64,000 bases of DNA, taken from contig NZ_SDPU01000035.1 in NCBI RefSeq assembly GCF_004168035.1, positions 186,001-250,000 on the forward strand, read 5' to 3'. Position 1 is the stretch's first letter. The number at the start of each line of letters is the position of its first letter. The position numbers and the translations under genes are program-made. The stretch is from Nocardioides iriomotensis (lineage in GTDB: Bacteria; Actinomycetota; Actinomycetes; Propionibacteriales; Nocardioidaceae). The notes beneath the pieces were generated by a model. That model was not told the origin of the DNA, made no database searches, and saw only the letters and a program-made list of their open reading frames with translations. Shown piece by piece: positions 1-8,181 of this stretch.

Positions 1-106
1 GGCCTGAGACGGCCGGTCACAACGTGAGACGGGCCGCGGACGGGGGATTGCCGCGGCCGCGGCCGGGTATCGATGAAGCGTCAACCAATGCCAGTGAGGA
101 GAGCAC

Positions 107-664
107 ATGACGACCCAACAGCTCGGATCCCTGACCGGTGAGTACGTCGTCGACGGGACGCACTCCCGACTCGGCTTCGTGGCTCGGCACGCGATGATCA
201 CCAAGGTGCGCGGCCAGTTCAACGAGTTCGAGGGACGGGCCCACATCGACTTCGAGGACCCGGCCAGGTCCACGGTCGAGGCGACCATCACGGTGCAGAG
301 CATCGACACGCACAACGAGCAGCGCGACGGGCACCTGCGGTCCAACGACTTCTTCGACGCGCCGAACCACCCCCAGATCACGTTCCGCTCGACCGGGGTG
401 ACCCGGCAGTCGGACGAGACCTACGAGGTCGAGGGCGACCTGACGATCAAGGGCACCACCAAGCAGGTGTCCATCCCGTTCGAGTTCACCGGCACGGCCA
501 AGGACCCGTTCGGCAACACCCGGGTCGGGTTCGAGGGCAGCCTGACGGTGAACCGCAAGGACTGGGGCATCGAGTGGAACGCCCCGCTCGAGACCGGCGG
601 CGTGCTCGTCTCGGAGAAGGTGACGCTCGAGCTCGAGATCTCCGCGATCAAGACGGAAGGCTGA
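107..664 (+). CDS. YceI family protein
   Basis: 185 aa, the usual length of a single YceI domain, a lipocalin-like barrel that binds a polyprenyl-type lipid. The N-terminal stretch GEYVVDGTHSRLGFVARHAM and the central NDFFDAPNHPQITFRST are family hallmarks, as is the closing segment with DWGIEWN. No signal peptide is visible, so unlike E. coli YceI this one is probably cytoplasmic, as is common in actinobacteria. The ATG follows a good ribosome site (GAGGAGA at 97-103). The biochemical role of the family is poorly defined; members are linked to isoprenoid binding and to acid or osmotic stress. It converges on the acetyltransferase gene, whose stop lies 10 nt away. Confidence 0.93.
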   Translation: MTTQQLGSLTGEYVVDGTHSRLGFVARHAMITKVRGQFNEFEGRAHIDFEDPARSTVEATITVQSIDTHNEQRDGHLRSNDFFDAPNHPQITFRSTGVTRQSDETYEVEGDLTIKGTTKQVSIPFEFTGTAKDPFGNTRVGFEGSLTVNRKDWGIEWNAPLETGGVLVSEKVTLELEISAIKTEG

Positions 665-673
665 GGCTCCGGC

Positions 674-1306
674 TCAGTCCTTCGCCGACCGGGGCGGCGC
701 CGCGTAGAAGTGCACGTGGTGCCGCTCGGTCGCCGACCCCCACGGGTCCACCGCCAGGAGCCGCCAGCCCCGCTTCTCCAGGAACGCCATCCCGTCGACG
801 CTGGTGCTCACCACGTCGGTGACCGGCACGAGGCCGCGTCGACGTACGTCGTCGACCGCCACGTCGAGCAGGTCGGTCGCGATCCCGCGCCGCCGCACCT
901 TCTGACGCACGAACAGCCGGCTGATCCGGGCCAGCTCGGTCGTCTCCTGGCCGGTGATCTCCTGCCAGCGCACCCGGGAGATGCCGTTGCGCGGCACCGT
1001 CGCGACCGCGACGTGGCCGAGGACCTCGCCCTGCACCTCGCACACCCAGGCGTCGAGGACGTCCGGCCCCGCCAGCCACGAGCGCGGCGCGTCCGGCCAG
1101 CGCGCGGGGTACTGGTGCTCGTTGGCCACCACCCGCAGCAGGCGGGCGCAGGCGGGCAGGTCACGCGCCGTGCGTGGCCGGATGCCCTCCGGCAGCCCGG
1201 CACCCTCGGCGTGGGCCTCGGCGGGAGCCTGGTCGCGACGCTGCGTCGGCACGTGCGTGCCCACCGTGCCTCGGCCGGCCACCCAGCTCGCGAGCGTGCG
1301 CCTCAT
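674..1306 (-). CDS. GNAT family N-acetyltransferase
   Basis: 210 aa. After about 40 low-complexity residues the fold begins with RPRTARDLPACARLLRVV and continues to the acetyl-CoA binding strand-turn-helix at about residues 135-155, read as ISRLFVRQKVRRRGIATDLL, the Q/RxxGxG/A motif of GNAT enzymes. It should transfer an acetyl group from acetyl-CoA to an unknown amine or N-terminus in the cytoplasm. The first 30-40 residues are poorly conserved in style, so a downstream start is possible; no strong ribosome site decides it. It lies downstream of accD6 on the same strand with a 94-nt gap, so co-transcription is possible but not shown. The substrate cannot be inferred. Confidence 0.85.
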   Translation of the reverse strand: MRRTLASWVAGRGTVGTHVPTQRRDQAPAEAHAEGAGLPEGIRPRTARDLPACARLLRVVANEHQYPARWPDAPRSWLAGPDVLDAWVCEVQGEVLGHVAVATVPRNGISRVRWQEITGQETTELARISRLFVRQKVRRRGIATDLLDVAVDDVRRRGLVPVTDVVSTSVDGMAFLEKRGWRLLAVDPWGSATERHHVHFYAAPPRSAKD

Positions 1307-1400
1307 CGGCTCTCCCTCCCCGTAAGCGTGACTCTAAGCCTCGGACGAGTCCGCAGGGAGGGGTTTTACCAACGAGTAACCAGAAGCGCGACGAGGCGTG

Positions 1401-2828
1401 CTACAGCGGGATGTTGCCGTGCACGCCGCGCTGCACGATCCCGGCGTCGGCGATGGCCTTCGCCAGGGCGGTGCGGGTGACGGTCGGGTCGACCACCTCG
1501 TCGACCACGCCGATCTCCACGGCCTTGTCGACGCCGCCCGCGATCCGCTCGTGCTCGGCCGCCAGCTCGGCCTCGACCTGGGGCCGGATGTCCGGCGCCA
1601 CCTCGAGGAGCTTGCGCCGGTGCAGGATCCGGATCGCCGCCACGGCGCCCATCACGGCCACCTCCGCGCCCGGCCAGGCGAACACCTTCGTGGCGCCGAG
1701 CGACCGGGAGTTCATCGCGATGTAGGCGCCGCCGTACGTCTTGCGGGTCACCAGTGTCACCCGCGGCACGACCGCCTCGCCGAAGGCGTGCAGGAGCTTC
1801 GCGCCGCGCCGGACCACGCCGTCCCACTCCTGCCCGACACCGGGCAGGTAGCCGGGCACGTCGACCACGACGATCAGCGGCACACCGAACGCGTCGCACA
1901 TCCGCACGAAGCGGGACGCCTTCTCGGCCGAGAGCGAGTCGAGGCAGCCGCCGAGCCGGAGCGGGTTGTTGGCGATGACGCCGACCGTGCGGCCGCCGAA
2001 CCGGCCCAGCGCGGTGACGATGTTGGGCGCCCAGCGGGCGTGCACCTCCTGGGCGGTGCCCTCGTCGAGGATCGCCTCGACGAGCGGGTGCACGTCGTAC
2101 GCCCGCTTCTTCGACTCCGGCAGCATCTGCGACAGGTCGACGTCCTCGACGTGCTTGACGTCGAGGGTGCCCTGGGCGCCCAGGAGCGAGGCGACGCCGC
2201 GGGCGCGCTCGAGCGCCTCGGCCTCCGACTCGGTGAGGATGTGCACCACGCCGGACCGGCGGCCGTGCGGCTCCGGCCCGCCGAGGCGCAGCATGTCGAC
2301 GTCCTCGCCGGTCACCGAGCGGACCACGTCGGGACCGGTCACGAAGATCCGGCCCTCGGGCCCGAGGATGACGATGTCGGTCAGCGCCGGCCCGTACGCC
2401 GCACCACCCGCGGCCGGCCCCAGCACGACCGAGATCTGCGGCACCTTGCCGGACGCCTGTGTCATCGCGTGGAAGATCTCACCGACGGCGTGCAGCGACA
2501 GCACGCCCTCCGCGAGCCGGGCGCCACCGGAGTGCCAGAGGCCCACGATCGGCGCCCGGTCGGCCAGCGCGCGCTCGTAGGCGTGCACGACCGCCTTGCA
2601 GCCGACCTCGCCCATCGCGCCGCCCATGACCGTCGCGTCCGAGCAGAACGCGACCACGTGGGTGCCGGCCACCTTGCCGACCGCCGCGAGCATGCCGCTG
2701 CCGTCGTCCTCGGTGATCAGCTCCAGCGTGCCCTCGTCGAAGAACGCGGCGAGCCGGTGGTTCGGGTTGCGCGGGTCCTCCCCGCGGGGGAGCTTGGCGG
2801 GCTTGGCAGCGGCGGGCGCCTGCGTCAT
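1401..2828 (-). CDS. accD6: Acyl-CoA carboxylase carboxyltransferase beta subunit (AccD6-like)
   Basis: 475 aa, carboxyltransferase (crotonase-like) fold with N and C halves. It transfers carboxylate from biotin on an AccA-type subunit to acetyl-CoA or propionyl-CoA, giving malonyl- or methylmalonyl-CoA. The N-half oxyanion loop is seen in GPAAGGAAYGPALTD and the C-half loop in RKTYGGAYIAMNSR; VDVPGYLPGVGQE is a typical PCC/ACC beta segment. It is the last gene of the fatty acid operon, 53 nt after fabF, as accD6 follows kasB in Mycobacterium. That position makes malonyl-CoA supply for FabD and FabH the likely job. The partner biotin carboxylase subunit is not in this window. Confidence 0.93.
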   Translation of the reverse strand: MTQAPAAAKPAKLPRGEDPRNPNHRLAAFFDEGTLELITEDDGSGMLAAVGKVAGTHVVAFCSDATVMGGAMGEVGCKAVVHAYERALADRAPIVGLWHSGGARLAEGVLSLHAVGEIFHAMTQASGKVPQISVVLGPAAGGAAYGPALTDIVILGPEGRIFVTGPDVVRSVTGEDVDMLRLGGPEPHGRRSGVVHILTESEAEALERARGVASLLGAQGTLDVKHVEDVDLSQMLPESKKRAYDVHPLVEAILDEGTAQEVHARWAPNIVTALGRFGGRTVGVIANNPLRLGGCLDSLSAEKASRFVRMCDAFGVPLIVVVDVPGYLPGVGQEWDGVVRRGAKLLHAFGEAVVPRVTLVTRKTYGGAYIAMNSRSLGATKVFAWPGAEVAVMGAVAAIRILHRRKLLEVAPDIRPQVEAELAAEHERIAGGVDKAVEIGVVDEVVDPTVTRTALAKAIADAGIVQRGVHGNIPL

Positions 2829-2881
2829 GCGGTGGCCTCTCGGTGTGGGTCTCGCGGACGGTCGGGGTCGAGCAGCGTCGG

Positions 2882-4114
2882 TCAGACGGTCGCGAAGGCG
2901 ACGGCGACGTTGGAGCCGCCGAAGCCGAAGGAGTTGTTCATCGCCGCGAAGTCGCCGGCCGGCAGGTCGCGCGGCTTGGTGGCGATGTCGAGGTCGACGG
3001 CGGGGTCCTGCCGGTCGAGGTTGATCGTCGGCGGGACCACCCGGTGGTGGACCGCGAGCACGGTGGCCAGCGACTCCAGCGCCCCGGCGCCACCGAGCAG
3101 GTGACCGGTCATGGACTTCGTCGAGGTGACGACGACCCCGGACGCGGCCTTGCCGAGCGTCGCGTGGATCATCAGGCCCTCGGCGACGTCGCCCTGCGGG
3201 GTCGAGGTCGCGTGGGCGTTGATGTGCTTGATGTCCGAGGCGGACAGGTCGCCCTCGATCAGCGCGCGCGCCATCGCCCGGGCGCCGCCACGACCCTCGG
3301 GGTCGGGCTGCGCGATGTCGTGGGAGTCGTCGGTGAGGCCGGCGCCCCGCACCTCGGCGTAGATCTTCGCGCCGCGAGCCTTGGCGTGCTCCTCGGACTC
3401 GATGATGAGCACGGCCGCGCCCTCACCGAGCACGAAGCCGTCGCGGTCGACGTCCCACGGACGCGAGACCGCGGCCGGGTCGCCCTCCTTCTTCGACAGC
3501 GCCATCATCTGGCCGAACGCCGCCATCGGCAGCGGGTGGATCGCGGCCTCGGTGCCGCCGACGACCACGACGTCGGCGCGGCCGAGCCGGATCTGGTCGA
3601 CGCCGAGCGCGACGCCCTCGTTGCCGGAGGCGCAGGCCGAGACCGGGCTCTGCACCGGGCCCTTGGCGTTGACGAGGAGGCCGACGTTGGCGGCCGGGGC
3701 GTTCGGCATCAGCATGGGTACGGCGAGCGGGGAGACGCGGCGGTAGCCCTTCTCCTTGAGCGCGTCGTAGTTGCTGAGGAGCGTCTGCACGCCACCGATG
3801 CCCGAGGGCAGCGCGACGCCGAGGCGCTCGGGGTCGGGCGGAGCCTGGTCGAGGCCCGCGTCCTTCCAGGCCTCCATGGCCGCGACCATGGCGAACTGGG
3901 TGGACCGGTCGAGGCGGCGGGCCTTGACGCGCTCGAGCACCTCGGTGGGCTCGACCGCGGCGACACCGGCGATCTTGACCGGGATGGTCTCGGCCCAGTC
4001 GTAGGGCATCAGCTTGACGCCGGACTCACCGGCGAGCATGGCGGCCCAGGTGGACGCCACGTCACCGCCGAGCGGCGAGGTGGTGCCGAGGCCGGTCACG
4101 ACGACGCGCTTCAT
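2882..4114 (-). CDS. fabF: Beta-ketoacyl-ACP synthase II
   Basis: 410 aa, the standard FabF length. The enzyme condenses malonyl-ACP with acyl-ACP during chain elongation. The thiolase-fold catalytic triad is visible: Cys161 in VSACASGNEG, a first histidine in INAHATSTPQGD and a second in STKSMTGHLLGGAGALE. The start is ATG at 4114, MKRVVVTGLGTTSPLG, the typical N-terminus. It is separated from acpP by 111 nt that hold a large dyad (4155-4218), unlike the tighter spacing at the other junctions of the operon. Mycobacterial KasA and KasB occupy the same position; here a single copy is present. Confidence 0.96.
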   Translation of the reverse strand: MKRVVVTGLGTTSPLGGDVASTWAAMLAGESGVKLMPYDWAETIPVKIAGVAAVEPTEVLERVKARRLDRSTQFAMVAAMEAWKDAGLDQAPPDPERLGVALPSGIGGVQTLLSNYDALKEKGYRRVSPLAVPMLMPNAPAANVGLLVNAKGPVQSPVSACASGNEGVALGVDQIRLGRADVVVVGGTEAAIHPLPMAAFGQMMALSKKEGDPAAVSRPWDVDRDGFVLGEGAAVLIIESEEHAKARGAKIYAEVRGAGLTDDSHDIAQPDPEGRGGARAMARALIEGDLSASDIKHINAHATSTPQGDVAEGLMIHATLGKAASGVVVTSTKSMTGHLLGGAGALESLATVLAVHHRVVPPTINLDRQDPAVDLDIATKPRDLPAGDFAAMNNSFGFGGSNVAVAFATV

Positions 4115-4154
4115 GGATTGTGCTCCTCAGGATGTGGTGGGGGAGGGCCGGCGT

Positions 4155-4218
4155 CATACCGACATCGGTAGTCCTTGCGTGACCCCTGGGTCACCCTCCG
4201 ACTACCGACATCGGTATG
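4155..4218. promoter_or_regulatory. Large composite dyad between acpP and fabF
   Basis: Two copies of TACCGACATCGGTA (4157-4170 and 4203-4216), each nearly palindromic, lie in inverted arrangement so that 4155-4173 can pair with 4200-4218. Between them GTGACCC (4179-4185) pairs with GGGTCAC (4188-4194) over a 2-nt centre. In the operon mRNA this would fold into a long nested hairpin just after the acpP stop codon. A partial terminator, an mRNA 3'-end protector or a paired protein-binding site are all possible. There is no T-tract. Confidence 0.6.
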
Positions 4219-4225
4219 TCGGAGG

Positions 4226-4471
4226 TCAGCCCTGGGCGCGCTCGATGAACGCGACCGCGTCGCCGACGGTCTTGAGGTTCTTGACCTCGTCGTCGGGGAT
4301 CTTCACGTCGAACTTCTCCTCGGCCGCGACGACGACCTCGACCATCGACAGCGAGTCGACGTCCAGGTCGTCGACGAACGACTTGTCGAGCTGCACCTGG
4401 GCGGCGTCGACTCCGGCGACCTCCTCGACGATCTCGGCAAGGTCGGCGCGGATTTCCTCGGTGGTGGCCAT
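4226..4471 (-). CDS. acpP: Acyl carrier protein
   Basis: 81 aa acidic helical protein. The phosphopantetheine site is Ser40 in DDLDVDSLSMVE, the DSL motif recognised by holo-ACP synthase. It carries growing acyl chains among FabD, FabH, FabF and the reductases. The ATG at 4471 gives the usual N-terminus MATTEEIRADLAEIVEE and has AGGAGAG just upstream. It sits between fabH and fabF, the same order as Streptomyces fabD-fabH-acpP-fabF. The long dyad directly 3' of the gene may help raise its expression above that of its neighbours, which would fit the high cellular demand for ACP; this is inference. Confidence 0.97.
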   Translation of the reverse strand: MATTEEIRADLAEIVEEVAGVDAAQVQLDKSFVDDLDVDSLSMVEVVVAAEEKFDVKIPDDEVKNLKTVGDAVAFIERAQG

Positions 4472-4542
4472 CGGGTGGCTCTCCTTCTCGGTGGGTGGTT
4501 GCGGTGTGTTGCGGTGGTGCGGTGGGCTGACCCGGGGCTGGA

Positions 4543-5544
4543 TCAGGGAACCGTGACGACCTGCGCGGCGTACGCGAGGCCGGCGCCGAACGCGATGAGC
4601 AGGGCGGTGTCGCCGCTCTTGGCGTCGCCCTCCTCGAGCATCCGGTCGAGGGCGAGCGGGATGGACGCGGCGGACGTGTTGCCCTGGTCGGCGATGTCGC
4701 GCGCGATCTTCACCGTGTCGGGCAGCTTCATGGTCCGCGCCATGGCGTCGATGATCCGCATGTTGGCCTGGTGCGGCACGAACACGTCGAGGTCGTCGAC
4801 GGTGATGCCGGTCCGGTCGAGGGTCTGCTGCGCGATCTTGGCCATCTCGAAGGACGCCCAGCGGAAGACCGGGTTGCCCTGCATGACCAGGTGCGGCATG
4901 GAGGGGTTGTCCTGCTCGAGGACGTCGCGCCAGTCCTCCTTCTGCCGGATCAGGTCGAACTGCTCGCCGTCGGAGCCCCAGACCACCGGGCCGATGCCCG
5001 GCTCGTCGCTCGGTCCCACGACGGCGGCACCGGCCCCGTCGGCGAAGATGAACGCCGTACCGCGGTCGCCGACGTCGGTCAGGTCGGAGAGGCGCTCCAC
5101 GCCGATCACCAGGACGTGCTGCGCGCTGCCGGCCTTGACCATGTCGGAGGCGAGCGCGATGCCGTGGCAGAAGCCGGCGCACGCGGCCGAGATGTCGAAC
5201 GCGACCGGCCGGTTGAGGCCGAGCTCGTGGGCGATCATCGTGGCGACGGCCGGGGTCTGCAGCATGTGCGAGACGGTGGCGACGACGACGCCGTCGATCT
5301 GGGCCGGCTCGATCCCGGCGCGCTCCATGGCGATCTTCGAGGACTCGACCGACATCAGCGTGACGGTCTCCTCGGGGGTGGCCCAGCGACGGGTCTTGAT
5401 CCCGGAGCGCTGCTGGATCCACTCGTCGGAGGAGTCGATGGCCTCGACGAGCTCGGCGTTGGGGATCAGCCGCGAGGGACGGTAGGAGCCGACACCGAGG
5501 ATGGTGGCGTGCCGGGCGCCCTCGACGTCCTGGAGCTTGGTCAT
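4543..5544 (-). CDS. fabH: Beta-ketoacyl-ACP synthase III
   Basis: 333 aa. It starts each fatty acid by condensing an acyl-CoA primer with malonyl-ACP; in actinobacteria branched primers are common. Catalytic Cys122 lies in FDISAACAGFCHG, the histidine in VFVPHQANMRI and the asparagine in GNTSAASIPLAL. I chose ATG 5544 because it overlaps the fabD stop as ATGA and gives the typical N-terminus; an upstream in-frame extension of 25 Pro/Arg-rich residues looks non-coding. Translational coupling to fabD is likely. Confidence 0.95.
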   Translation of the reverse strand: MTKLQDVEGARHATILGVGSYRPSRLIPNAELVEAIDSSDEWIQQRSGIKTRRWATPEETVTLMSVESSKIAMERAGIEPAQIDGVVVATVSHMLQTPAVATMIAHELGLNRPVAFDISAACAGFCHGIALASDMVKAGSAQHVLVIGVERLSDLTDVGDRGTAFIFADGAGAAVVGPSDEPGIGPVVWGSDGEQFDLIRQKEDWRDVLEQDNPSMPHLVMQGNPVFRWASFEMAKIAQQTLDRTGITVDDLDVFVPHQANMRIIDAMARTMKLPDTVKIARDIADQGNTSAASIPLALDRMLEEGDAKSGDTALLIAFGAGLAYAAQVVTVP

Positions 5545-6731
5545 GACGGGACTCCCTCGGGGTGGAGGCGGATCAGCGGCTGGCCGGGGGAGACCAGGTC
5601 GCCGTCCTCGACGAGCCACTCGACGACGGTGCCGCCGTGGGGCGCGGTGACCGGGGTCTCGTCGCGCAGGCTGGCGACGGAGCCGATCGTGGCGTCGGCG
5701 GGGATGGCGTCGCCCTCCTCGGCGTCGACCCCGCGCTTGAAGGTGCCCTTGGCCGGTGCAACCAGCATCCGCCAGGTCGGGGCGGTGTCCATGGCGGACG
5801 GCGCGACACCGTGCTTCTCGATGAACGCACGCGCGTCGTCGAGCTGGTCGGGGGTCTTCAGGGCGAAGGTCTCGACGCCCTTCAGGGCGCGCTTCGCGAT
5901 GCCGGTCAGGGTGCCCGCGGGCGGCATCTCGAGGATGCCGGTGACGCCGAGGTCGAGCATGGTCTCCATGCAGAGGTCCCAGCGGACCGGGTTGCTGACC
6001 TGGGTGACGATGCGCTTGAGCGCGTCGCGGCCGTCGTGGACGACCTGCCCGTCGCGGTTGCTGATGATCGGGATGCGCGCATCGTGGGTGGACACCGACC
6101 GGGCGAGCCGGCCGAGCACGTCGACCGCGGGAGCCATGTGCCGGGTGTGGAAGGCGCCGGCCACCGACAGGGGGACCAGCCGGGCCTTGGCCGGGGCGTC
6201 GTCGGCGAGGGCCGCGAGCTCCTCGGCCGTGCCGGCGGCGACGATCTGGCCGGGGCCGTTGTCGTTGGCGGGGGTGAGGCCGTGCTGCTCGAGCTTGGCG
6301 AGCACCTCGTCGCGGTCGCCGCCGAGCACGGCGGTCATGCTCGTCGGGGTCTGCGCGGCCGCCGCGGCCATCGCCCTGCCGCGCTCGCGGACCAGCACCA
6401 TCGCCGACTCGGCGGTGATCGCGCGGGCGCCGGCGGCGGCGGTGAGCTCACCGACGCTGTGCCCGGCGACCGCCCCGATCTTGCCGAACGCGTCGGCCGG
6501 GTGCGGGAACAGCTCCAGCGCGGCCAGCAGGCCGGAGGCGACCAGCAGCGGCTGGGCCACGGCGGTGTCGCGGATCGTGTCGGCGTCGGCCTCGGTGCCG
6601 TAGTGCACCAGGTCCATGCCGGCGACGGCGGAGAGCCAGCCGAGACGCTCGGCGAAGGTCGGGTTCTCCAGCCAGGGAGTCAGGAAACCGGGAGTCTGGG
6701 CCCCTTGTCCGGGGGCGACGATGACGAGCAC
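5541..6731 (-). CDS. fabD: Malonyl-CoA:ACP transacylase with C-terminal biotinyl-like domain
   Basis: 396 aa, against about 310 for a usual FabD. Residues 1 to about 310 form the transacylase: GQGAQ near residue 8, nucleophile Ser92 in GHSVGE, Arg117 and the catalytic histidine in GAFHTRH (about 195). Residues about 319-396 add a domain that resembles a biotin carboxyl carrier or lipoyl hammerhead, ending in APHGGTVVEWLVEDGDLVSP. Where biotin domains carry MKM this one reads SLRD, with Arg near 356 in place of the acceptor lysine, so it should not be biotinylated. The start is GTG. A candidate FasR operator lies 69-85 nt upstream. Confidence 0.94.
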   Translation of the reverse strand: MLVIVAPGQGAQTPGFLTPWLENPTFAERLGWLSAVAGMDLVHYGTEADADTIRDTAVAQPLLVASGLLAALELFPHPADAFGKIGAVAGHSVGELTAAAGARAITAESAMVLVRERGRAMAAAAAQTPTSMTAVLGGDRDEVLAKLEQHGLTPANDNGPGQIVAAGTAEELAALADDAPAKARLVPLSVAGAFHTRHMAPAVDVLGRLARSVSTHDARIPIISNRDGQVVHDGRDALKRIVTQVSNPVRWDLCMETMLDLGVTGILEMPPAGTLTGIAKRALKGVETFALKTPDQLDDARAFIEKHGVAPSAMDTAPTWRMLVAPAKGTFKRGVDAEEGDAIPADATIGSVASLRDETPVTAPHGGTVVEWLVEDGDLVSPGQPLIRLHPEGVPS

Positions 6732-6799
6732 AGGTCCATGCTGCCGGGCCGCGGGCCGGGATCGCGCCTTGGATGCGCACGAAGTTCGACCGCCGTGTC

Positions 6800-6816
6800 T
6801 TGTAGGAACCCTACAA
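6800..6816. promoter_or_regulatory. Candidate FasR operator upstream of fabD
   Basis: TTGTAGG (6800-6806) and CCTACAA (6810-6816) form a perfect 7-bp inverted repeat with a 3-nt spacer. It overlaps the last codons of fasR and lies 69-85 nt before the fabD start, where a regulator of the fab operon would bind. Streptomyces FasR is known to activate the fabD-fabH-acpP-fabF operon from its promoter. The assignment to FasR rests on position. Confidence 0.6.
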
Positions 6817-8022
6817 AGTCTCGGGAGGACTGGCCTCCGGGGCGGCGAGCCGGCCGAGGGTCAGCGCAACCCGGTAGGTGTAGGCGTGACGCGGATCACT
6901 CACCGCCATGCCGGTGATCTCGCCGGCCCGGCGGAGCCGGTAGCGAACCGTGTTGGCGTGCACGAACATCGCGCGCGCGGTGCCCTCGATCGAACCGCCG
7001 TGGTCGAGGAACGCCGCGACCGTTTCGAGCATCGGCGCACCCGCCTCCACGAGCGGGCGGTAGACCTCCTGGACGAGCTGACGCCGGGCGTGGCCGTCGC
7101 CGGACAGGGCGCGCTCGGGGAGCAGGTCGTCGCTGGTCACCGGCCGGGGCGCCTCGGGCCAGCCGGGGGCCGCGCGCAGGCCGGCCACCGCGGCCCGGGC
7201 GGAGACGTGCGCACTGACCAGGTCGGCGACGACCGGTCCGACGACGACCGGGCCCTCGCCGAAGTGTTGAGCGACACTCGCGCCTGCTTTGTCGGGATTG
7301 TCCACTCCGCCGAGGACGACGACGAGCCGGTCGCTCTGCACCGCGCACAGGGCGACGAGGCCCACGTGACGGGCCGACCGGCGCACCTCGTCGAAGAGCG
7401 ACTCGCGGGCGCTGGCGGACTGGTCGGGGTCGGGCGCGCGGCCCAGCACCACGGCGACGTCGCCGCGCGACTCCCAGCCCAGGGCGCTCGCCCGGGACCG
7501 GGTGGTCTCGTCGGCCTCCGCGCGCAGCACCGAGTCGACGACCAGGGCCTCGAGCCGGGCGTCCCAGGCGCCGCGCATCTCGGCGGCGCGCGCGTAGACC
7601 TCGGCGGTGGCGAAGGCGACCTCGCGGGCGTAGCGCACGACCGCCTCGCGGACCGTCCGCGCCGCCTCCTCGTCGTCGTCGCCGACCGCCGTACCGACGT
7701 TCTCCTCGACGACCTCGATGGTCAAACGCACCATCTCGACCGTTTGGTGAAGGCTCACAACGCCGGTGAGCGCGCGCGGCGCGGCGCCGAACACCTCGGC
7801 GGTGATCGGCGTGCGGCCCTCCGGCTCCTTGAACCAGGTGACGAAGGCGTTGATGCCCGCCTGCACGATCATCCCGATCCAGGACCGGTCCTCGGCCGAG
7901 AGCTGCCGGAACCAGGGCATGTCGCGGTCCATCCGGGCCAGCGCCGCGGTGGTGAGCGTTCCCAAGGACGCCTGGAGCCGCCGGGCGACCTCGTCGGCCC
8001 GGTCCTGCTCCTTCCTACCCAT
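6811..8022 (-). CDS. fasR: PucR/CdaR-type transcriptional regulator of fatty acid synthesis (FasR-like)
   Basis: 403 aa. The C-terminus carries the PucR-type helix-turn-helix, read as GSIEGTARAMFVHANTVRYR followed by LRRAGEITG. The middle has the GGDEF-like fold common to CdaR proteins (VVLGRAPDPDQ to VVLGGVDNPDKAG), and the N-terminus is helical. In Streptomyces coelicolor the protein at this position (SCO2386, FasR) activates the fab operon. The gene here is directly upstream of fabD on the same strand, with 79 nt between. I therefore infer control of the operon, perhaps in response to an acyl intermediate. A candidate operator overlaps its 3' end. Confidence 0.85.
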   Translation of the reverse strand: MGRKEQDRADEVARRLQASLGTLTTAALARMDRDMPWFRQLSAEDRSWIGMIVQAGINAFVTWFKEPEGRTPITAEVFGAAPRALTGVVSLHQTVEMVRLTIEVVEENVGTAVGDDDEEAARTVREAVVRYAREVAFATAEVYARAAEMRGAWDARLEALVVDSVLRAEADETTRSRASALGWESRGDVAVVLGRAPDPDQSASARESLFDEVRRSARHVGLVALCAVQSDRLVVVLGGVDNPDKAGASVAQHFGEGPVVVGPVVADLVSAHVSARAAVAGLRAAPGWPEAPRPVTSDDLLPERALSGDGHARRQLVQEVYRPLVEAGAPMLETVAAFLDHGGSIEGTARAMFVHANTVRYRLRRAGEITGMAVSDPRHAYTYRVALTLGRLAAPEASPPETL

Positions 8023-8119
8023 GTGGGGAGCCTAGTGGGACACGCCGGAGGGGAAACGGGTGCCCGAACGGACGGATTGTGTGTGATTCCGTGTAACGAA
8101 GTGCAAACGGGGCACACAT

Positions 8120-8142
8120 CGAGAACTCGTTCTCGCTACAGT
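8120..8142 (+). promoter_or_regulatory. Promoter with CGAGAAC-TC-GTTCTCG dyad before the hydrolase gene
   Basis: CGAGAAC (8120-8126) and GTTCTCG (8129-8135) form a perfect dyad with a 2-nt centre. TACAGT (8137-8142) is a good minus-10 hexamer for the hydrolase gene, whose ATG is at 8182. The dyad would therefore cover the minus-35/spacer region, a repressor position. The AACnnGTT core matches the centre of TetR-family sites such as KstR (TnnAACnnGTTnnA), but the outer T and A are absent. Confidence 0.5.
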
Positions 8143-8181
8143 CACGCTCGGTTCACCGTGCATCAACGTGCAAGGAGCCCC

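Noticed and set aside
5545-5619. A longer FabH with 25 extra N-terminal residues
   Set aside because: The extension is Arg/Pro-rich, lies in fabD coding sequence, and the ATGA overlap gives a better start.
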